From: Bacteroidetes bacterium UBA6063
Lineage (GTDB): Bacteria; Bacteroidota; Bacteroidia; NS11-12g; UBA9320
DNA: 64,000 bases
Reading direction: 5' to 3'
NCBI GenBank assembly: GCA_002428905.1
Contig: DIYD01000106.1
Coordinates: 1-64,000, forward strand
The notes under the pieces are model-generated. The model searched no databases and had not been told where the DNA came from. It saw nothing but the letters and a program-made list of their open reading frames with translations. Of the stretch, positions 8,097-18,080 are shown one piece after another; positions within the stretch are counted from its first letter, which is position 1, and every line of letters begins with the position of its first letter. Both the position numbers and the translations under genes were made by a program.

Positions 8097-10592
8097 TTAT
8101 TCCTTCACAAATCGCCCTTTGTATGTTACACCATCTACCTTAGAAATCTGATACAAATATACGCCGGGCGCAAGGTGATCCACGTTAACTTTAGCCCCTA
8201 TTGCAACATTCATCTGATCGATCACTTTCTGACCCTGGTCGTTGATTATCAACACATTGTATTTGCCTACTGTGCCATTAATCACAATGTAATCCTGTGC
8301 CGGGTTAGGTATAACAGATAACTGATTCTCTTCAACATCGATCACATTCACTCTAAAGTTCACATCGATGTTCTTGGTTATGGTGCTATCCGAACACGTA
8401 TTCGAAGCGGTTAACTGCACCGTATACTGACCTCTACCGACATAGGTATGCATTGGGTTTTGACTATATATCGTATCTCCCTGGCCAAAATGCCATTTCC
8501 AGGAAGAAGCCGATATACTCTTATCGGTCGCTGTAGCTACAAGTCCGTCTTGTGTAATATCGAAATCGGCAACCGCTGGTCTCAGAACAACCACCGGTGT
8601 CACCAACGGATCGCTGGTTCCGCAACTATTCTTTCCAACCACTTGCAAATTATGAGTACCTTCTGTTGTCCAGTTGACGGTCACCGTGTTTTTGTCGTTA
8701 TCACCTACGACTGTACCACCACTCGCCACAGTCCACAGCACATATTCTGTCCCATCCGCCACCTTGTCTACGGTATACATGTTTTCTCCAAAACACGCCG
8801 TATCGACCATAAACGCATCTGGCGCAGCCGGTTTGCCGGGTTTAACTGTGAGCTTCAGAGTGAACGTATCCTTCCCAAAATCATTTTCAGCAATCAACTG
8901 AATGGTTTTTTCGCCCGAAGTGGAATAACTTAAGACATGTGGTCCAACTGTTGAAGCATTAGCGGTGGAGGCTCCATCACCAAAATCCCAACTATAGTTG
9001 GTCACTTTACCCTCGGTTTGACTCGTGAAGCGCACATTTACCCCTGGGCACGGACTTGGAATATTTACGATAAACTTAGCCTCGGGTTCGGTGATATTGC
9101 AGTCTTCCTGTTTTATTGACTTATAATCTCTAACACCGCTGCAAACTATACCGGTTAAACTGTTGGTGCGCACATGTGATGCTCCCAACAAATCGTGCGC
9201 GTGTAGTGCCGTTTTACGATCACCGTTGCTTAACGAGTAGTGCATAATTTTAGTTCCATCAATCACATGATTCAACTGATGTCCGTGACCTAATTCGTGA
9301 GTAGCTACGGTTTCGAAATCGTATTGATTGTTAGCCGGACTTGCCGTACCATAATACCAGTTACGCGTAGAATCGAATGAAATATCGAGTTCGGATACGT
9401 AGAAATGTGGTGTCGTACCACCCTGAATACAACCACCATACCAGCTCGTACAAACCCCAAGTCGGGAATCTCCAAACCGGGTAAACTGAACTATGTTTAC
9501 ATTGTCTTTCGCAACACCAGTGGTTGTTGTATTTGTACCAAGATCCCAGTTCATGAGTGTCCCACATCTCCATTTCTCTGCTGCCCGAAGGAAGGCGTTC
9601 ACCGCATCCTTCTTACCGGCAAAATGATTCGTCATTTGCCAGGTATATCCACCGTTTCCGCTCATATCAAAGAGTTTAGGTTGATAATATCCTGAATCAC
9701 CTCCTGAACTTCCATTGTACGGGTAATTCGAATGCGCATAGCGCACATAAATCTCATCGCTAGATGTGCCACGTTCACCCCCATTATTCACAACACGGAT
9801 CTTACCTGTACCAGCACGAGCGGGAACATATACCTCGATTTTGGAATTCGACCACGATTTGAACGAAGAAGGGTAATGCAACTCATAGAATCGTCCATCA
9901 CCAAAATTCGGATCTAAAAACTCCACGTAGCCCTTCCCTTTTATGATGCCAAAATTACTCCCGGTAATGGTCAACAATTCTCCGGCACCGGAGTTAATGG
10001 TATCCTTATCAAGTGAAGTAATGTTTGGCGCAGCTAATGGGCGAATCGTACCGATACCCAAGGGATTGGTTCCAGTTCGTTCAATCGGTTGTTTGGTGTA
10101 CGATTCGATCTTCGGAATTAACTGACCCTTAACGTCTTCATAAACCTCAAAGTATCCATGTGCGGTACGGTTCATCACATCATATTTGATAAACGATTGT
10201 ACACTGGCTACTGGCTTGTAAACGGGCTTGGTCAATTCCTGGATGCGGGTATCACTTTGCTTTATGAGGAAGATGCCAATATCTCCAACTTCCAATTCCA
10301 ACGACGGATCTACCCGAACGCCTTCCAACCCTACAAACCCACCTTCGGTGAGTAAATTTAGCTCAGCAGGAACCGAGCTCCCCTTTAAGATGGCACTGAT
10401 TTTCAACACATTATTGGTGTAAATAAAGCTATGATCGCTGTTCCAATAGCTCTTTTTATTAATCACTTCTGCCTCTATTACAACATCCGACATGTACACT
10501 TTTTTCTGAATGCTGAACGGAACAATCGCACATTGCCCGAATGCAAGGATGGACGTTAGTATCAAAATAAGAGGAGTAAATATTCGCTTCAT
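8097..10592 (-). CDS. Secreted zinc metalloprotease with IPT/TIG and PKD domains, T9SS cargo
   Basis: This 831-aa protein is predicted to be exported by Sec and then by the type IX system. The order is: signal peptide (about 1-21), an N-terminal region of unknown fold, an IPT/TIG domain near 186-270, and a matrixin/metzincin-like catalytic domain (about 330-480) with the zinc motif HELGHGHQLNH at 432-442. Two or three PKD-like beta domains follow (about 505-755, with WDFGDGAST and WHFGQGDTI). The end is a type A sorting domain (IPNPAQDYIVI through GVYLYQISK to KGRFVKE). I placed the start at 10592 because it gives the signal peptide; the frame is open further up to 10754. It is a stand-alone gene, and its substrate is unknown. 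Confidence 0.9.
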   Translation of the reverse strand: MKRIFTPLILILTSILAFGQCAIVPFSIQKKVYMSDVVIEAEVINKKSYWNSDHSFIYTNNVLKISAILKGSSVPAELNLLTEGGFVGLEGVRVDPSLELEVGDIGIFLIKQSDTRIQELTKPVYKPVASVQSFIKYDVMNRTAHGYFEVYEDVKGQLIPKIESYTKQPIERTGTNPLGIGTIRPLAAPNITSLDKDTINSGAGELLTITGSNFGIIKGKGYVEFLDPNFGDGRFYELHYPSSFKSWSNSKIEVYVPARAGTGKIRVVNNGGERGTSSDEIYVRYAHSNYPYNGSSGGDSGYYQPKLFDMSGNGGYTWQMTNHFAGKKDAVNAFLRAAEKWRCGTLMNWDLGTNTTTTGVAKDNVNIVQFTRFGDSRLGVCTSWYGGCIQGGTTPHFYVSELDISFDSTRNWYYGTASPANNQYDFETVATHELGHGHQLNHVIDGTKIMHYSLSNGDRKTALHAHDLLGASHVRTNSLTGIVCSGVRDYKSIKQEDCNITEPEAKFIVNIPSPCPGVNVRFTSQTEGKVTNYSWDFGDGASTANASTVGPHVLSYSTSGEKTIQLIAENDFGKDTFTLKLTVKPGKPAAPDAFMVDTACFGENMYTVDKVADGTEYVLWTVASGGTVVGDNDKNTVTVNWTTEGTHNLQVVGKNSCGTSDPLVTPVVVLRPAVADFDITQDGLVATATDKSISASSWKWHFGQGDTIYSQNPMHTYVGRGQYTVQLTASNTCSDSTITKNIDVNFRVNVIDVEENQLSVIPNPAQDYIVINGTVGKYNVLIINDQGQKVIDQMNVAIGAKVNVDHLAPGVYLYQISKVDGVTYKGRFVKE

Positions 10593-10654
10593 TGATTTCA
10601 CATTTTTCCCAAATATCGCTGAAAATCCGATTCCATTAATAGCAAGCTTTAACA

Positions 10655-10662
10655 TACCTTTG
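10655..10662 (+). promoter_or_regulatory. -7 element of purK
   Basis: TACCTTTG is a perfect TAnnTTTG and sits 14 bases before the purK ATG at 10677. It lies in the 84-base divergent spacer shared with the metalloprotease gene. Confidence 0.6.
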
Positions 10663-10676
10663 AATCCGTATAAAAT

Positions 10677-11837
10677 ATGACACAACCTTTTAAAACCCGG
10701 ATTGGAATTATTGGTGGTGGGCAACTCGGTAAAATGCTCATTGAGGCCGCGCAACCATGGAATGTCGAATTCAATATTCTCGAAGCTTCCAGCGACTGCC
10801 CATCGGGTAAATATGCCACCAATTTCATTGAGGGTTCACTCATGGACGATGCAAAAATCAAGGAGTTGGCAGCCATTAGCGATGTAATTACTTATGAAAT
10901 TGAACACGTTAATGTTAACACCTTGTTCGAACTAGAAGAACAGGGAAAGACAGTGATTCCATCCGCTCGTATTTTGTCGGTTATCCAAAATAAAGGTCGG
11001 CAGAAAGAATTCTATGCAGAACATGCACTGGCTACTTCAAGTTTTCTGTTGATGCCCAGCACGGAAGCCAAGACGGCCAACCTCAGTATATTCTCTGGAG
11101 AGAAAGTGGTTGTAAAAAGTTGCACAGGTGGTTATGACGGAAAAGGTGTAGCTATTCTGTCGAAAGAAGATGTGTTGGCCGACAAAGTACCATCCATTTT
11201 CCCAGGTGAGGTTGTGTTGGAGGAATTCATTCAGGATGCCATTGAGCTCTCTGTAATTGTTGCCCGAAATGCTGCAGATGAAATCAAATCGTATCCCGCG
11301 GTTGAAATGGTTTTTGATCCTAAAATCAACCTGGTTGACTATCTATTCGCCCCAAGTAAAGTAGACACTGCCATCCAGCGCGAAGCAAAAGACCTTGCAA
11401 TTCGTGCGATTGAAGCGTTTGATGGTGTGGGCATTTTCGCAGTAGAGTTGTTCGTAGACAATCGCAACCGATGCCTGATCAATGAGATTGCACCACGACC
11501 ACACAACAGTGGGCACCATACCATTGAAGCAAACTATACATCTCAATATGAGCAGCTTAACCGTGTAATGCTCGATCTGCCACTTGGCGAAACCGATTTA
11601 CTGACGCCTGCTGTAATGACCAACATTCTGGGTTCGGACGACGTAACAGGTGATTACCGCCTAGATGGCCTCTCCGATTTGGCGGCTACTCAAGGGGCTT
11701 TCTTGCACTGGTACAATAAAGCGGCTTCGAAGCCGGGTAGAAAAATGGGGCATTTTACAGTGCTTGATACAAATCTGGAAGATGCCATAGCCAAATCGAA
11801 TGCGCTGCGGGACAAACTGCGTACGGTTAAACCATAG
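10677..11837 (+). CDS. purK: N5-carboxyaminoimidazole ribonucleotide synthase
   Basis: PurK (386 aa) uses ATP and bicarbonate to carboxylate aminoimidazole ribonucleotide to N5-CAIR in purine synthesis. The N-terminal Rossmann-like domain starts IGIIGGGQLGKMLIEAA. The ATP-grasp domain shows VVKSCTGGYDGKGV, the EEFI hinge and the metal-binding INEIAPRPHNSGHHTIEA segment. Length and ends fit the family. purE, whose product isomerises N5-CAIR, follows 42 bases downstream with its own -7 box. Confidence 0.97.
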   Translation: MTQPFKTRIGIIGGGQLGKMLIEAAQPWNVEFNILEASSDCPSGKYATNFIEGSLMDDAKIKELAAISDVITYEIEHVNVNTLFELEEQGKTVIPSARILSVIQNKGRQKEFYAEHALATSSFLLMPSTEAKTANLSIFSGEKVVVKSCTGGYDGKGVAILSKEDVLADKVPSIFPGEVVLEEFIQDAIELSVIVARNAADEIKSYPAVEMVFDPKINLVDYLFAPSKVDTAIQREAKDLAIRAIEAFDGVGIFAVELFVDNRNRCLINEIAPRPHNSGHHTIEANYTSQYEQLNRVMLDLPLGETDLLTPAVMTNILGSDDVTGDYRLDGLSDLAATQGAFLHWYNKAASKPGRKMGHFTVLDTNLEDAIAKSNALRDKLRTVKP

Positions 11838-11854
11838 ATTAGATCGTTTTTTGA

Positions 11855-11862
11855 TAGCTTTG
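11855..11862 (+). promoter_or_regulatory. -7 element of purE
   Basis: TAGCTTTG, a perfect TAnnTTTG, lies in the purK-purE spacer 17 bases before the purE ATG. It suggests that purE and the DUF3109 gene can be transcribed independently of purK. Confidence 0.55.
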
Positions 11863-11879
11863 CACAAAGTATAAATGCA

Positions 11880-12395
11880 ATGTCAGTACCTGTAGGAATT
11901 ATCATGGGGTCTGATTCCGATTTACCGGTTATGTCGGAAGCAGCCAAGGTTTTAGATGAACTCAATATCGCATATGAGCTTACGGTTGTAAGTGCACACC
12001 GAACACCAGAGCGCATGTATGATTATGCCAGAGATGCCGTAAAAAATGGCTTGCAGGTAATTATTGCCGGTGCCGGTGGAGCCGCTCATCTTCCGGGTAT
12101 GGTGGCAGCACTTACTCCGCTTCCAGTGGTGGGTGTTCCAGTAAAATCCAGTAACATGAGTGGTATCGACTCGTTATACAGTATCGTTCAGATGCCTCCG
12201 GGTGTACCTGTTGCTTCAGTTGCCATAAACGGAGCGAAAAACGCTGGTATCCTGGCTGCACAAATTATTGGTGCCAGCGACAAGTCTGTACTAGACCGCG
12301 TACATGCATTCAAAGAAGACATGAAAGCAACCGTTTTGGGTAAAGCTGAAAAGCTGGAAGACATCGGTTACGCCACCTATCTCGATCAAAAATGA
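11880..12395 (+). CDS. purE: N5-carboxyaminoimidazole ribonucleotide mutase
   Basis: Class I PurE (171 aa) converts N5-CAIR to CAIR after PurK. The signature [16 protein letters not shown] opens the protein. The catalytic [13 protein letters not shown] block with its His, the [13 protein letters not shown] loop and the [18 protein letters not shown] block follow. It works with PurK directly upstream. The stop overlaps the start of the next gene in ATGA, indicating translational coupling. Confidence 0.97.
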   Translation: MSVPVGIIMGSDSDLPVMSEAAKVLDELNIAYELTVVSAHRTPERMYDYARDAVKNGLQVIIAGAGGAAHLPGMVAALTPLPVVGVPVKSSNMSGIDSLYSIVQMPPGVPVASVAINGAKNAGILAAQIIGASDKSVLDRVHAFKEDMKATVLGKAEKLEDIGYATYLDQK

Positions 12396-12967
12396 TCATT
12401 CACGAAAACACGCTCATCAGCGACGAAGTCTTAAAGGAATTCTTTGCCTGTAACATTCAGGCGTGCAAAGGTGCTTGCTGTATTGAAGGCGATAAAGGAG
12501 CTCCTGTCACCAAAGAGGAAGTCGTTGAAATTGAACAAATTATGGAGCCAATTCTTGAGGAATTGAGCGATGAGCACGTTCAATTCATCAAAGAAAACGG
12601 CTTTTACGAAGAGGACGACGACGGAGAATTGGTAACTACCTGTTTAAACGACGGTAAGTGTTGTTTTGTGGTGGAACAACCAAACGGCATTCTCGGTTGT
12701 GGTATTGAAAACGCGTACTACAAAAACAAGATCGACTTTGTGAAGCCCATAAGCTGTCACTTATATCCTGTTCGGATAAAGGACTATGATTCATATACCG
12801 CATTAAACTACCACCAATGGTATCTGTGCAGTGATGCTTGCACCAAGGGACAATCTGAACAAATCAAGGTATACGAATTTGTTGAATCCGCCTTACGACG
12901 GAAATTCGGTGATGAGTGGTTCGAAGGCCTCAAGGCCATTGATGCACAATTAGAGGGTGGCTCGTAG
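12392..12967 (+). CDS. DUF3109 family Cys-rich protein
   Basis: This 191-aa cytoplasmic protein matches the DUF3109 family of Bacteroidota. It carries a cluster of Cys residues in the patterns [11 protein letters not shown] (about residues 20-30), [22 protein letters not shown] and CSDAC. That layout resembles the YkgJ-type zinc/iron-chelating proteins and suggests a bound metal or iron-sulfur cluster (inference). The function is not established. It overlaps purE by four bases and is probably coupled to it. The last 18 bases overlap the convergent TonB receptor gene. Confidence 0.88.
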   Translation: MIIHENTLISDEVLKEFFACNIQACKGACCIEGDKGAPVTKEEVVEIEQIMEPILEELSDEHVQFIKENGFYEEDDDGELVTTCLNDGKCCFVVEQPNGILGCGIENAYYKNKIDFVKPISCHLYPVRIKDYDSYTALNYHQWYLCSDACTKGQSEQIKVYEFVESALRRKFGDEWFEGLKAIDAQLEGGS

Positions 12968-15244
12968 CTGAATCATAACCAATCTTGGGGCCGCAATATC
13001 CGCCGGACGAATTAGGTACTCCTTGTTAAATACATTATTGCTGATCAACGCCACCTTGTATTTCGACGACAGTTTGTAGGCCACACGCATATCCCAAACC
13101 CACACACCTTCGGGATTTAGATTTAACCCCGTTTCGATACCCGGCACAAAGCTGGTAAAGGGTTGCTGTAAAAATGCCAAATCGATGTTTTCAATTCGAC
13201 TCATGTATCGCGATGAAATGCCACACTCGAAGCGTTTACCACTGAGTGCCACGTCCATTCGGAATACCCGACGATTACGGTATTTCAATAGGTTGTCTGT
13301 AGTATCTGAACTTGTATTCAAATAGCTGATCGCCCGATCCTGGCTATCTGTTGCAAATACAACCTCCGGATTTCTAGCAATCGGTTCACTCAAGGTGTAT
13401 CCCCCAAACAACCGTACTTTGGATTTCCCTACCTTCATCTCACCCACAATACTCATATCCAATCCGGAAATTTGAGTATTTCCAGTGTTAACGGATTTGA
13501 AACCAAGTCCGAGACCATTGCCAATAGATACGTCTTTTGACCACTGACTGAAGGTGAATTCCATCATATCTTCATACCGCATTCGAAATGCTGCTACATC
13601 GATGTAGCCCTTTAATTTGAGACCTGAGATTTTGTATCCCTGTTTTAAACCAATCTCAATATTGTTACCTGTTTCCGGTCTTAGTTCAGGATTTGGGAAT
13701 ACAGACACCAGGCCCACACTTGTTGTAATAAAACTTTCAGCTATGGTCGGAAATCGAAATCCTTCGCCGTATGAAAATCGAAAGAAAGACGCTTTACCCA
13801 GTGCATAATTCAATCCGGTTCGGATTACCGGTTTCTTTGCCTCACGTTCATTCAGGGTATATTTTTCCCATCGCGTTCCGAATGTCCAACTCAACTTACC
13901 AAGTTTCTGATCAAACTGTGCATAGTATGCCAGATTCGTGGTTGTTTGATCGCCACTGAATAAAGGAGACCGGGTTTTGGTAGAACTATATGTTACACCA
14001 TATGTTAGTTTCGAAGAACTCATCATTCGTATACCAGACTGATAATCAACGAAAAATGTATTACTCGTATTCGACTGATCGTTGTTCGGATCACCGTTAT
14101 CCACCTGATTATCCAGCGTAAAAAAGCGTGCTTTCAAATTGTGCGACCAACCCTTTCTATAGTACTTCAGGAACGGATCAATCCGCATTTTAAACCCATC
14201 TGTTGCAGTCGTTTGATCGCCTTGTGCGTTGTACGCACTGTCGTAACTTTTCCAAAGCAAAAATGAACCGTTACTCGTTGATAATAAGTGTGTTTTAACC
14301 CCATACTGAAGTCCTGCTTTAGTTTTCCTACGATAGTCCAGACCGGCATGAACTCGTCGATCAAAATCGCCAAAACGATAGCCTTGGTCGTCAATATATT
14401 CCACTGTAGTTACCAGATCACTCTTGCCTATTCTTCTCGAATCAACCATACGTAATCCACTGTTAAATAGTGCTTTATTGGTCCAATTTAAAGTTTCTCT
14501 TGACCCCTTGCTATATACCCCATGGAAGCCTACAATCTTAGTTTTAGGTTTAGAAGTAGGCCATGCCGTTTGAATGTTAATCATACCATTTAGTGCAGAT
14601 GAACCGTACAACACCGAACTAGCTCCTTTCACTACTTCCATCGATCGGATATTCTCGGTGGATATAAAACTCCATTGTACACTGGCAGCGTCTCCGCTCA
14701 TTAATGGCATGCCATCTACCATCACCAATGCACGGGTGCCTGCACCATAACTCCAACCTGCACCATTCCGTATACTGATTTGACCATCCTGAATAACCAC
14801 ACCTGATACCTGATTGGCAATTTCATCGATGGTTATTGGGTTCTTTTCAGCAATTAGATCCGGATTTACCACTTCTACCGATACAATTTGTTCTTTCATG
14901 GTTTTGGCCCTGCGATCCGCGCCTATGACAGCCCGATTAAGCATACTCCCATAGTTCTGTAGCATTTCTATACGCGTTCCATTTACGAATTTACCTACGT
15001 TTATAACTTCATCTTCATATGATATATGACTGATTTTCAACGATTTTGATGTAGTCACAAGACTAAACCATCCCGAGCTATCAGAAACGCCCAATACCGT
15101 TCCTCCAGGTTCGGTGATTAGTTCAGCCCCGGCAATTGGTTTCTGAGTTTCCAGATCAAAGAGAAAACCTTCCACCGGTCTTGATTGAGCCTGAACGGCC
15201 ACCGAAATAAGTGAGAGAACTATGACGACCAAAACTTGTTTCAT
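12950..15244 (-). CDS. TonB-dependent outer-membrane receptor
   Basis: This 764-aa protein has a signal peptide (residues 1-19, VQAQ), then a carboxypeptidase-like regulatory domain (about 22-100). A plug domain follows (about 115-230) with IDEIANQVSGVVIQDGQISI, VMVDGMPL and MEVVKGASSVLYGSSALNG. The rest is a 22-strand-type barrel rich in alternating aromatic strands up to the C-terminal [10 protein letters not shown]. Such receptors use the proton motive force through TonB to import siderophores, vitamins or oligosaccharides. The substrate cannot be told here because no SusD-like, siderophore or B12 gene is adjacent. The receptor is monocistronic and divergent from a small T9SS cargo gene. 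Confidence 0.94.
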   Translation of the reverse strand: MKQVLVVIVLSLISVAVQAQSRPVEGFLFDLETQKPIAGAELITEPGGTVLGVSDSSGWFSLVTTSKSLKISHISYEDEVINVGKFVNGTRIEMLQNYGSMLNRAVIGADRRAKTMKEQIVSVEVVNPDLIAEKNPITIDEIANQVSGVVIQDGQISIRNGAGWSYGAGTRALVMVDGMPLMSGDAASVQWSFISTENIRSMEVVKGASSVLYGSSALNGMINIQTAWPTSKPKTKIVGFHGVYSKGSRETLNWTNKALFNSGLRMVDSRRIGKSDLVTTVEYIDDQGYRFGDFDRRVHAGLDYRRKTKAGLQYGVKTHLLSTSNGSFLLWKSYDSAYNAQGDQTTATDGFKMRIDPFLKYYRKGWSHNLKARFFTLDNQVDNGDPNNDQSNTSNTFFVDYQSGIRMMSSSKLTYGVTYSSTKTRSPLFSGDQTTTNLAYYAQFDQKLGKLSWTFGTRWEKYTLNEREAKKPVIRTGLNYALGKASFFRFSYGEGFRFPTIAESFITTSVGLVSVFPNPELRPETGNNIEIGLKQGYKISGLKLKGYIDVAAFRMRYEDMMEFTFSQWSKDVSIGNGLGLGFKSVNTGNTQISGLDMSIVGEMKVGKSKVRLFGGYTLSEPIARNPEVVFATDSQDRAISYLNTSSDTTDNLLKYRNRRVFRMDVALSGKRFECGISSRYMSRIENIDLAFLQQPFTSFVPGIETGLNLNPEGVWVWDMRVAYKLSSKYKVALISNNVFNKEYLIRPADIAAPRLVMIQLRATL

Positions 15245-15291
15245 GCCTGCGATTTTTAGCTAAATTCGTAATACACAAGTTTACTAAAAAT

Positions 15292-16020
15292 ATGCGACGC
15301 TTAGTTATTGCCTTAGTGGCTACCTGCACATACGTATTTGCATCCGCTCAAAGTTGTACACCGGATCAAAATATTACCTCACCGGGTTTCTTCCCAAAAG
15401 ACCTGGAAGTGGCCTACGTTGATTCGGCCTATAAACAGGTGTTACAAATTCGGGTGTTTAAAGACACAACAGTCAATTTACCTGGCCAGGGCTCTGTGTA
15501 TGCCACTGTAGATTCGATCAATTTAATTGGATTTGAAGGTTACCCTCAAAGTACGTTCTACTATACGTGTTCCGCGCCTAATTGCAGCTATACCCCAGAT
15601 TCAACGGGTTGTGCAACATTACAAGGCACACCAACAAAAGCACAGGTAGGTGTATACCCATTAGATATTTACATTGAGATCTTTGGAAAAGCCTTTGGCA
15701 CCTTCCCAACCTCCATGGTGGATACACTTGATCAATTTTCGTTGGTCATTAATGAGTTTGGCAATTCGTCGATTCAACCCAATGATCTAAACCATTTACA
15801 AATTAGTCCAAACCCGTCGAACGGAAGCTTTGACCTTTCGGCATTCGCACCGTATGGAATTAAATCCGTTGTTTGTCGGAACAGCTTGGGACAAATCGTT
15901 GAAAGTCAGGTTGATGCAAACAAACTACGTCTTTCAAATGCCGTTAATGGTATGTATTCGATCCACCTCACAACCGCACAAGGGCAACACTTCCGTCAAA
16001 AAATACAGGTGCTTCACTAA
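15292..16020 (+). CDS. Small T9SS type A sorting-domain protein
   Basis: This 242-aa exported protein has a signal peptide (about 1-20, FASAQ). A beta-rich region of about 140 residues follows, with Cys pairs in YTCSAPNCSY and TGCATLQGTP that probably form disulfides. The end is a type A T9SS sorting domain (from about residue 168: LQISPNPSNGSFDLS, NGMYSIHL, FRQKIQVLH). The central region suggests a single putative Ig-like domain, but I do not recognise it. The gene is divergent from the TonB receptor and shares a 47-base spacer with it. The function is unknown, probably surface-attached or released. Confidence 0.82.
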   Translation: MRRLVIALVATCTYVFASAQSCTPDQNITSPGFFPKDLEVAYVDSAYKQVLQIRVFKDTTVNLPGQGSVYATVDSINLIGFEGYPQSTFYYTCSAPNCSYTPDSTGCATLQGTPTKAQVGVYPLDIYIEIFGKAFGTFPTSMVDTLDQFSLVINEFGNSSIQPNDLNHLQISPNPSNGSFDLSAFAPYGIKSVVCRNSLGQIVESQVDANKLRLSNAVNGMYSIHLTTAQGQHFRQKIQVLH

Positions 16021-16046
16021 GCCTGTAATCTGTCGTTATTTAGCTT

Positions 16047-16054
16047 TACCTTTG
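16047..16054 (+). promoter_or_regulatory. -7 element directly before mnmA
   Basis: TACCTTTG is a perfect TAnnTTTG ending 4 bases before the mnmA ATG, so transcription is predicted to start at or within one or two bases of the start codon (leaderless). Confidence 0.6.
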
Positions 16055-16058
16055 CGGC

Positions 16059-17216
16059 ATGAAACGTGTCGTTGTAGGACTTTCAGGAGGTGTTGATTCA
16101 TCTGTAGCCGCCGCTCTACTTGTAGAGCAGGGGTATGATGTTATTGGCGTATTTATGAAGAACTGGCACGACACGGAGTTCACAATCAGCGACGAGTGCC
16201 CATGGGAAGAAGACAGTAAAGATGCTTTGCTGGTTGCTGAAAAACTTGGAATTCCTTTCCAAACGCTGGACCTAAGCGAAACCTATAAAGAACGTATTGT
16301 AGACTATATGTTCCGTGAGTACGAAGCTGGTCGAACACCAAACCCAGACGTGCTCTGCAACCGGGAAATAAAATTCGACGTTTTCCTGGATGCTGCAATT
16401 GCACTGGGTGCGGACTATGTGGCTACCGGTCATTACTGCCAAAAAAGGACAACCGAAATTGATGGTAAGGAAGTACATCATTTGATCGCTGGAGCCGATA
16501 GTAACAAAGATCAAAGTTATTTCTTGTGTCAGGTGAATCAGGATCAACTCGCTAAAGCATTGTTCCCTATTGGTCACCTTCAGAAAAGTGAGGTACGGAA
16601 GATTGCAGAAGAGAACGATCTGATTACCGCAGAAAAAAAGGATTCACAAGGCTTGTGCTTTATTGGTAAAGTGCGACTACCCGATTTCTTGCAGCAGCAA
16701 TTGAAACCTAAAGCAGGAAAAATTATTGAAATAGCCTCAAATTCAACGATTTATAACAATGGAATTGAAGAGTTTGAACCGGTTATTTACAGTGAACAAC
16801 AGGGTGAAGTAGTAGGTCAGCATCAGGGGGCCCATTTCTACACCATTGGTCAACGGAAAGGCCTTGGAGTTGGCGGAAAACTAGAACCATTATTCGTCAT
16901 TGCTACAGACGTTGATACGAACTCGATTTACGTGGGTATGGGTGATAACCACCCTGGTTTGAAACGTCATGGCTTGCGCATTGAACCGGATGATATTCAT
17001 TGGGTTAGGCCAGATCTTGTTCTGGCAAATGGTGAACAAATGACCTGTAAGTGTCGTATTCGATACCGTCAACCACTACAAAAGGCGACCCTAACGAAAA
17101 CCGAACAAGGTTTGTTCATTCTGTTTGATGAGCCTCAGAAGGCCGTTGCGGCAGGTCAGTTTGCTGCATGGTACATCGATGATGAGCTTATTGGCAGCGG
17201 AGTAATCGCATCCTAA
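16059..17216 (+). CDS. mnmA: tRNA-specific 2-thiouridylase MnmA
   Basis: MnmA (385 aa) thiolates U34 of tRNA-Lys, -Glu and -Gln using sulfur relayed from a cysteine desulfurase and ATP. The PP-loop [15 protein letters not shown] is at residues 7-21. The two catalytic cysteines C100 ([11 protein letters not shown]) and C200 ([10 protein letters not shown]) are present. The [13 protein letters not shown] motif and the C-terminal beta barrel ([10 protein letters not shown]) follow. The length is normal. It has its own -7 box. Its stop interlocks with the convergent gene at 17213. Confidence 0.97.
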   Translation: MKRVVVGLSGGVDSSVAAALLVEQGYDVIGVFMKNWHDTEFTISDECPWEEDSKDALLVAEKLGIPFQTLDLSETYKERIVDYMFREYEAGRTPNPDVLCNREIKFDVFLDAAIALGADYVATGHYCQKRTTEIDGKEVHHLIAGADSNKDQSYFLCQVNQDQLAKALFPIGHLQKSEVRKIAEENDLITAEKKDSQGLCFIGKVRLPDFLQQQLKPKAGKIIEIASNSTIYNNGIEEFEPVIYSEQQGEVVGQHQGAHFYTIGQRKGLGVGGKLEPLFVIATDVDTNSIYVGMGDNHPGLKRHGLRIEPDDIHWVRPDLVLANGEQMTCKCRIRYRQPLQKATLTKTEQGLFILFDEPQKAVAAGQFAAWYIDDELIGSGVIAS

Positions 17217-18043
17217 TTCCAAACCACACCGAAGCGTATTTCGATTCGGTGATAGATGATTTGTTCCTCGATGATTCCGGGAACCGAGATACCACCCGTA
17301 TGTACGTTTCCTTCATATCTCGTTGAAGCCTCTTGCATCTTGTATCCACCACGTAAATACCAGCTTCTTCTGGCATGTTTTTTATTGGTTATACCCACTG
17401 CAGGACTGAAAAACAAACCGCCTTTCACTTCCGGCGTTGGCGTAATCCAACTGTACTCGGAGAAAGCAATCATGCTATAACCTGTATTAAAACTAAAGAC
17501 AGCCGACCGACCAATAGGTTTCAACCGATAGCGCCATTCTATACCCAACGGTAGAAAGCCAATGTCGGGCCATAAGTATACGTCAAAGCCGGTAATGGCT
17601 CCTATGGAGTGGCCATTGCGCAACGGTTTGTTCAAGGCAAATTGAGTTGAGAAACCCATTACCGGATCTCCCCAGTAATCGCGTCCAAACGGAGGGCTTA
17701 TATCAAGCGATGCGAAAATACCAGAGTCGCTATATGCTACTGGTTTTCGCTTGTATTTTACCCGTTCGTCTTTATAGGTTTGTTTGACCTGAGCGTTGAT
17801 AAAATTTAACTCCAATATATCTTCCCATAAGATGACCATGGTGTCGCCTATAGGTAAAAGCAGCTCTACCTTTTCCTCGTAAACCATTTCCAACAACTCG
17901 CCCTTGATCGTTGGGCCAGACTTCAACTCCACCTGTACAAAATGGTTCTTGGTTTGACCAAACGCGTTGAAATGAGCACTGCAAATGAGTACAAAGACAA
18001 TAATATGAAGGAAACCTGATCGTTGAAACGGTATGGAAGACAT
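17213..18043 (-). CDS. Exported protein, probable outer-membrane beta-barrel
   Basis: This 276-aa protein has a signal peptide (about 1-29, ending NAFGQ). A short N-terminal domain follows with [16 protein letters not shown] and [13 protein letters not shown], resembling small OB/Sm-like beta domains seen at the front of Bacteroidota exported proteins. About 170 residues of alternating polar and aromatic strands, ending in FGVVWN, are consistent with an outer-membrane barrel. I used the ATG at 18043; the frame extends one codon further to a TTG. It is divergent from the lipoprotein gene at 18081 with 37 bases between the starts. The function is unknown. Confidence 0.75.
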   Translation of the reverse strand: MSSIPFQRSGFLHIIVFVLICSAHFNAFGQTKNHFVQVELKSGPTIKGELLEMVYEEKVELLLPIGDTMVILWEDILELNFINAQVKQTYKDERVKYKRKPVAYSDSGIFASLDISPPFGRDYWGDPVMGFSTQFALNKPLRNGHSIGAITGFDVYLWPDIGFLPLGIEWRYRLKPIGRSAVFSFNTGYSMIAFSEYSWITPTPEVKGGLFFSPAVGITNKKHARRSWYLRGGYKMQEASTRYEGNVHTGGISVPGIIEEQIIYHRIEIRFGVVWN

Positions 18044-18052
18044 CAACTTTAT

Positions 18053-18060
18053 TAGATTTG
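18053..18060 (+). promoter_or_regulatory. -7 element of the lipoprotein gene at 18081
   Basis: TAGATTTG, a perfect TAnnTTTG, lies in the 37-base spacer between the divergent starts at 18043 and 18081. It points to the plus-strand gene 20 bases downstream. Confidence 0.5.
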
Positions 18061-18080
18061 ATTATTCTTTCGCCGAAATT

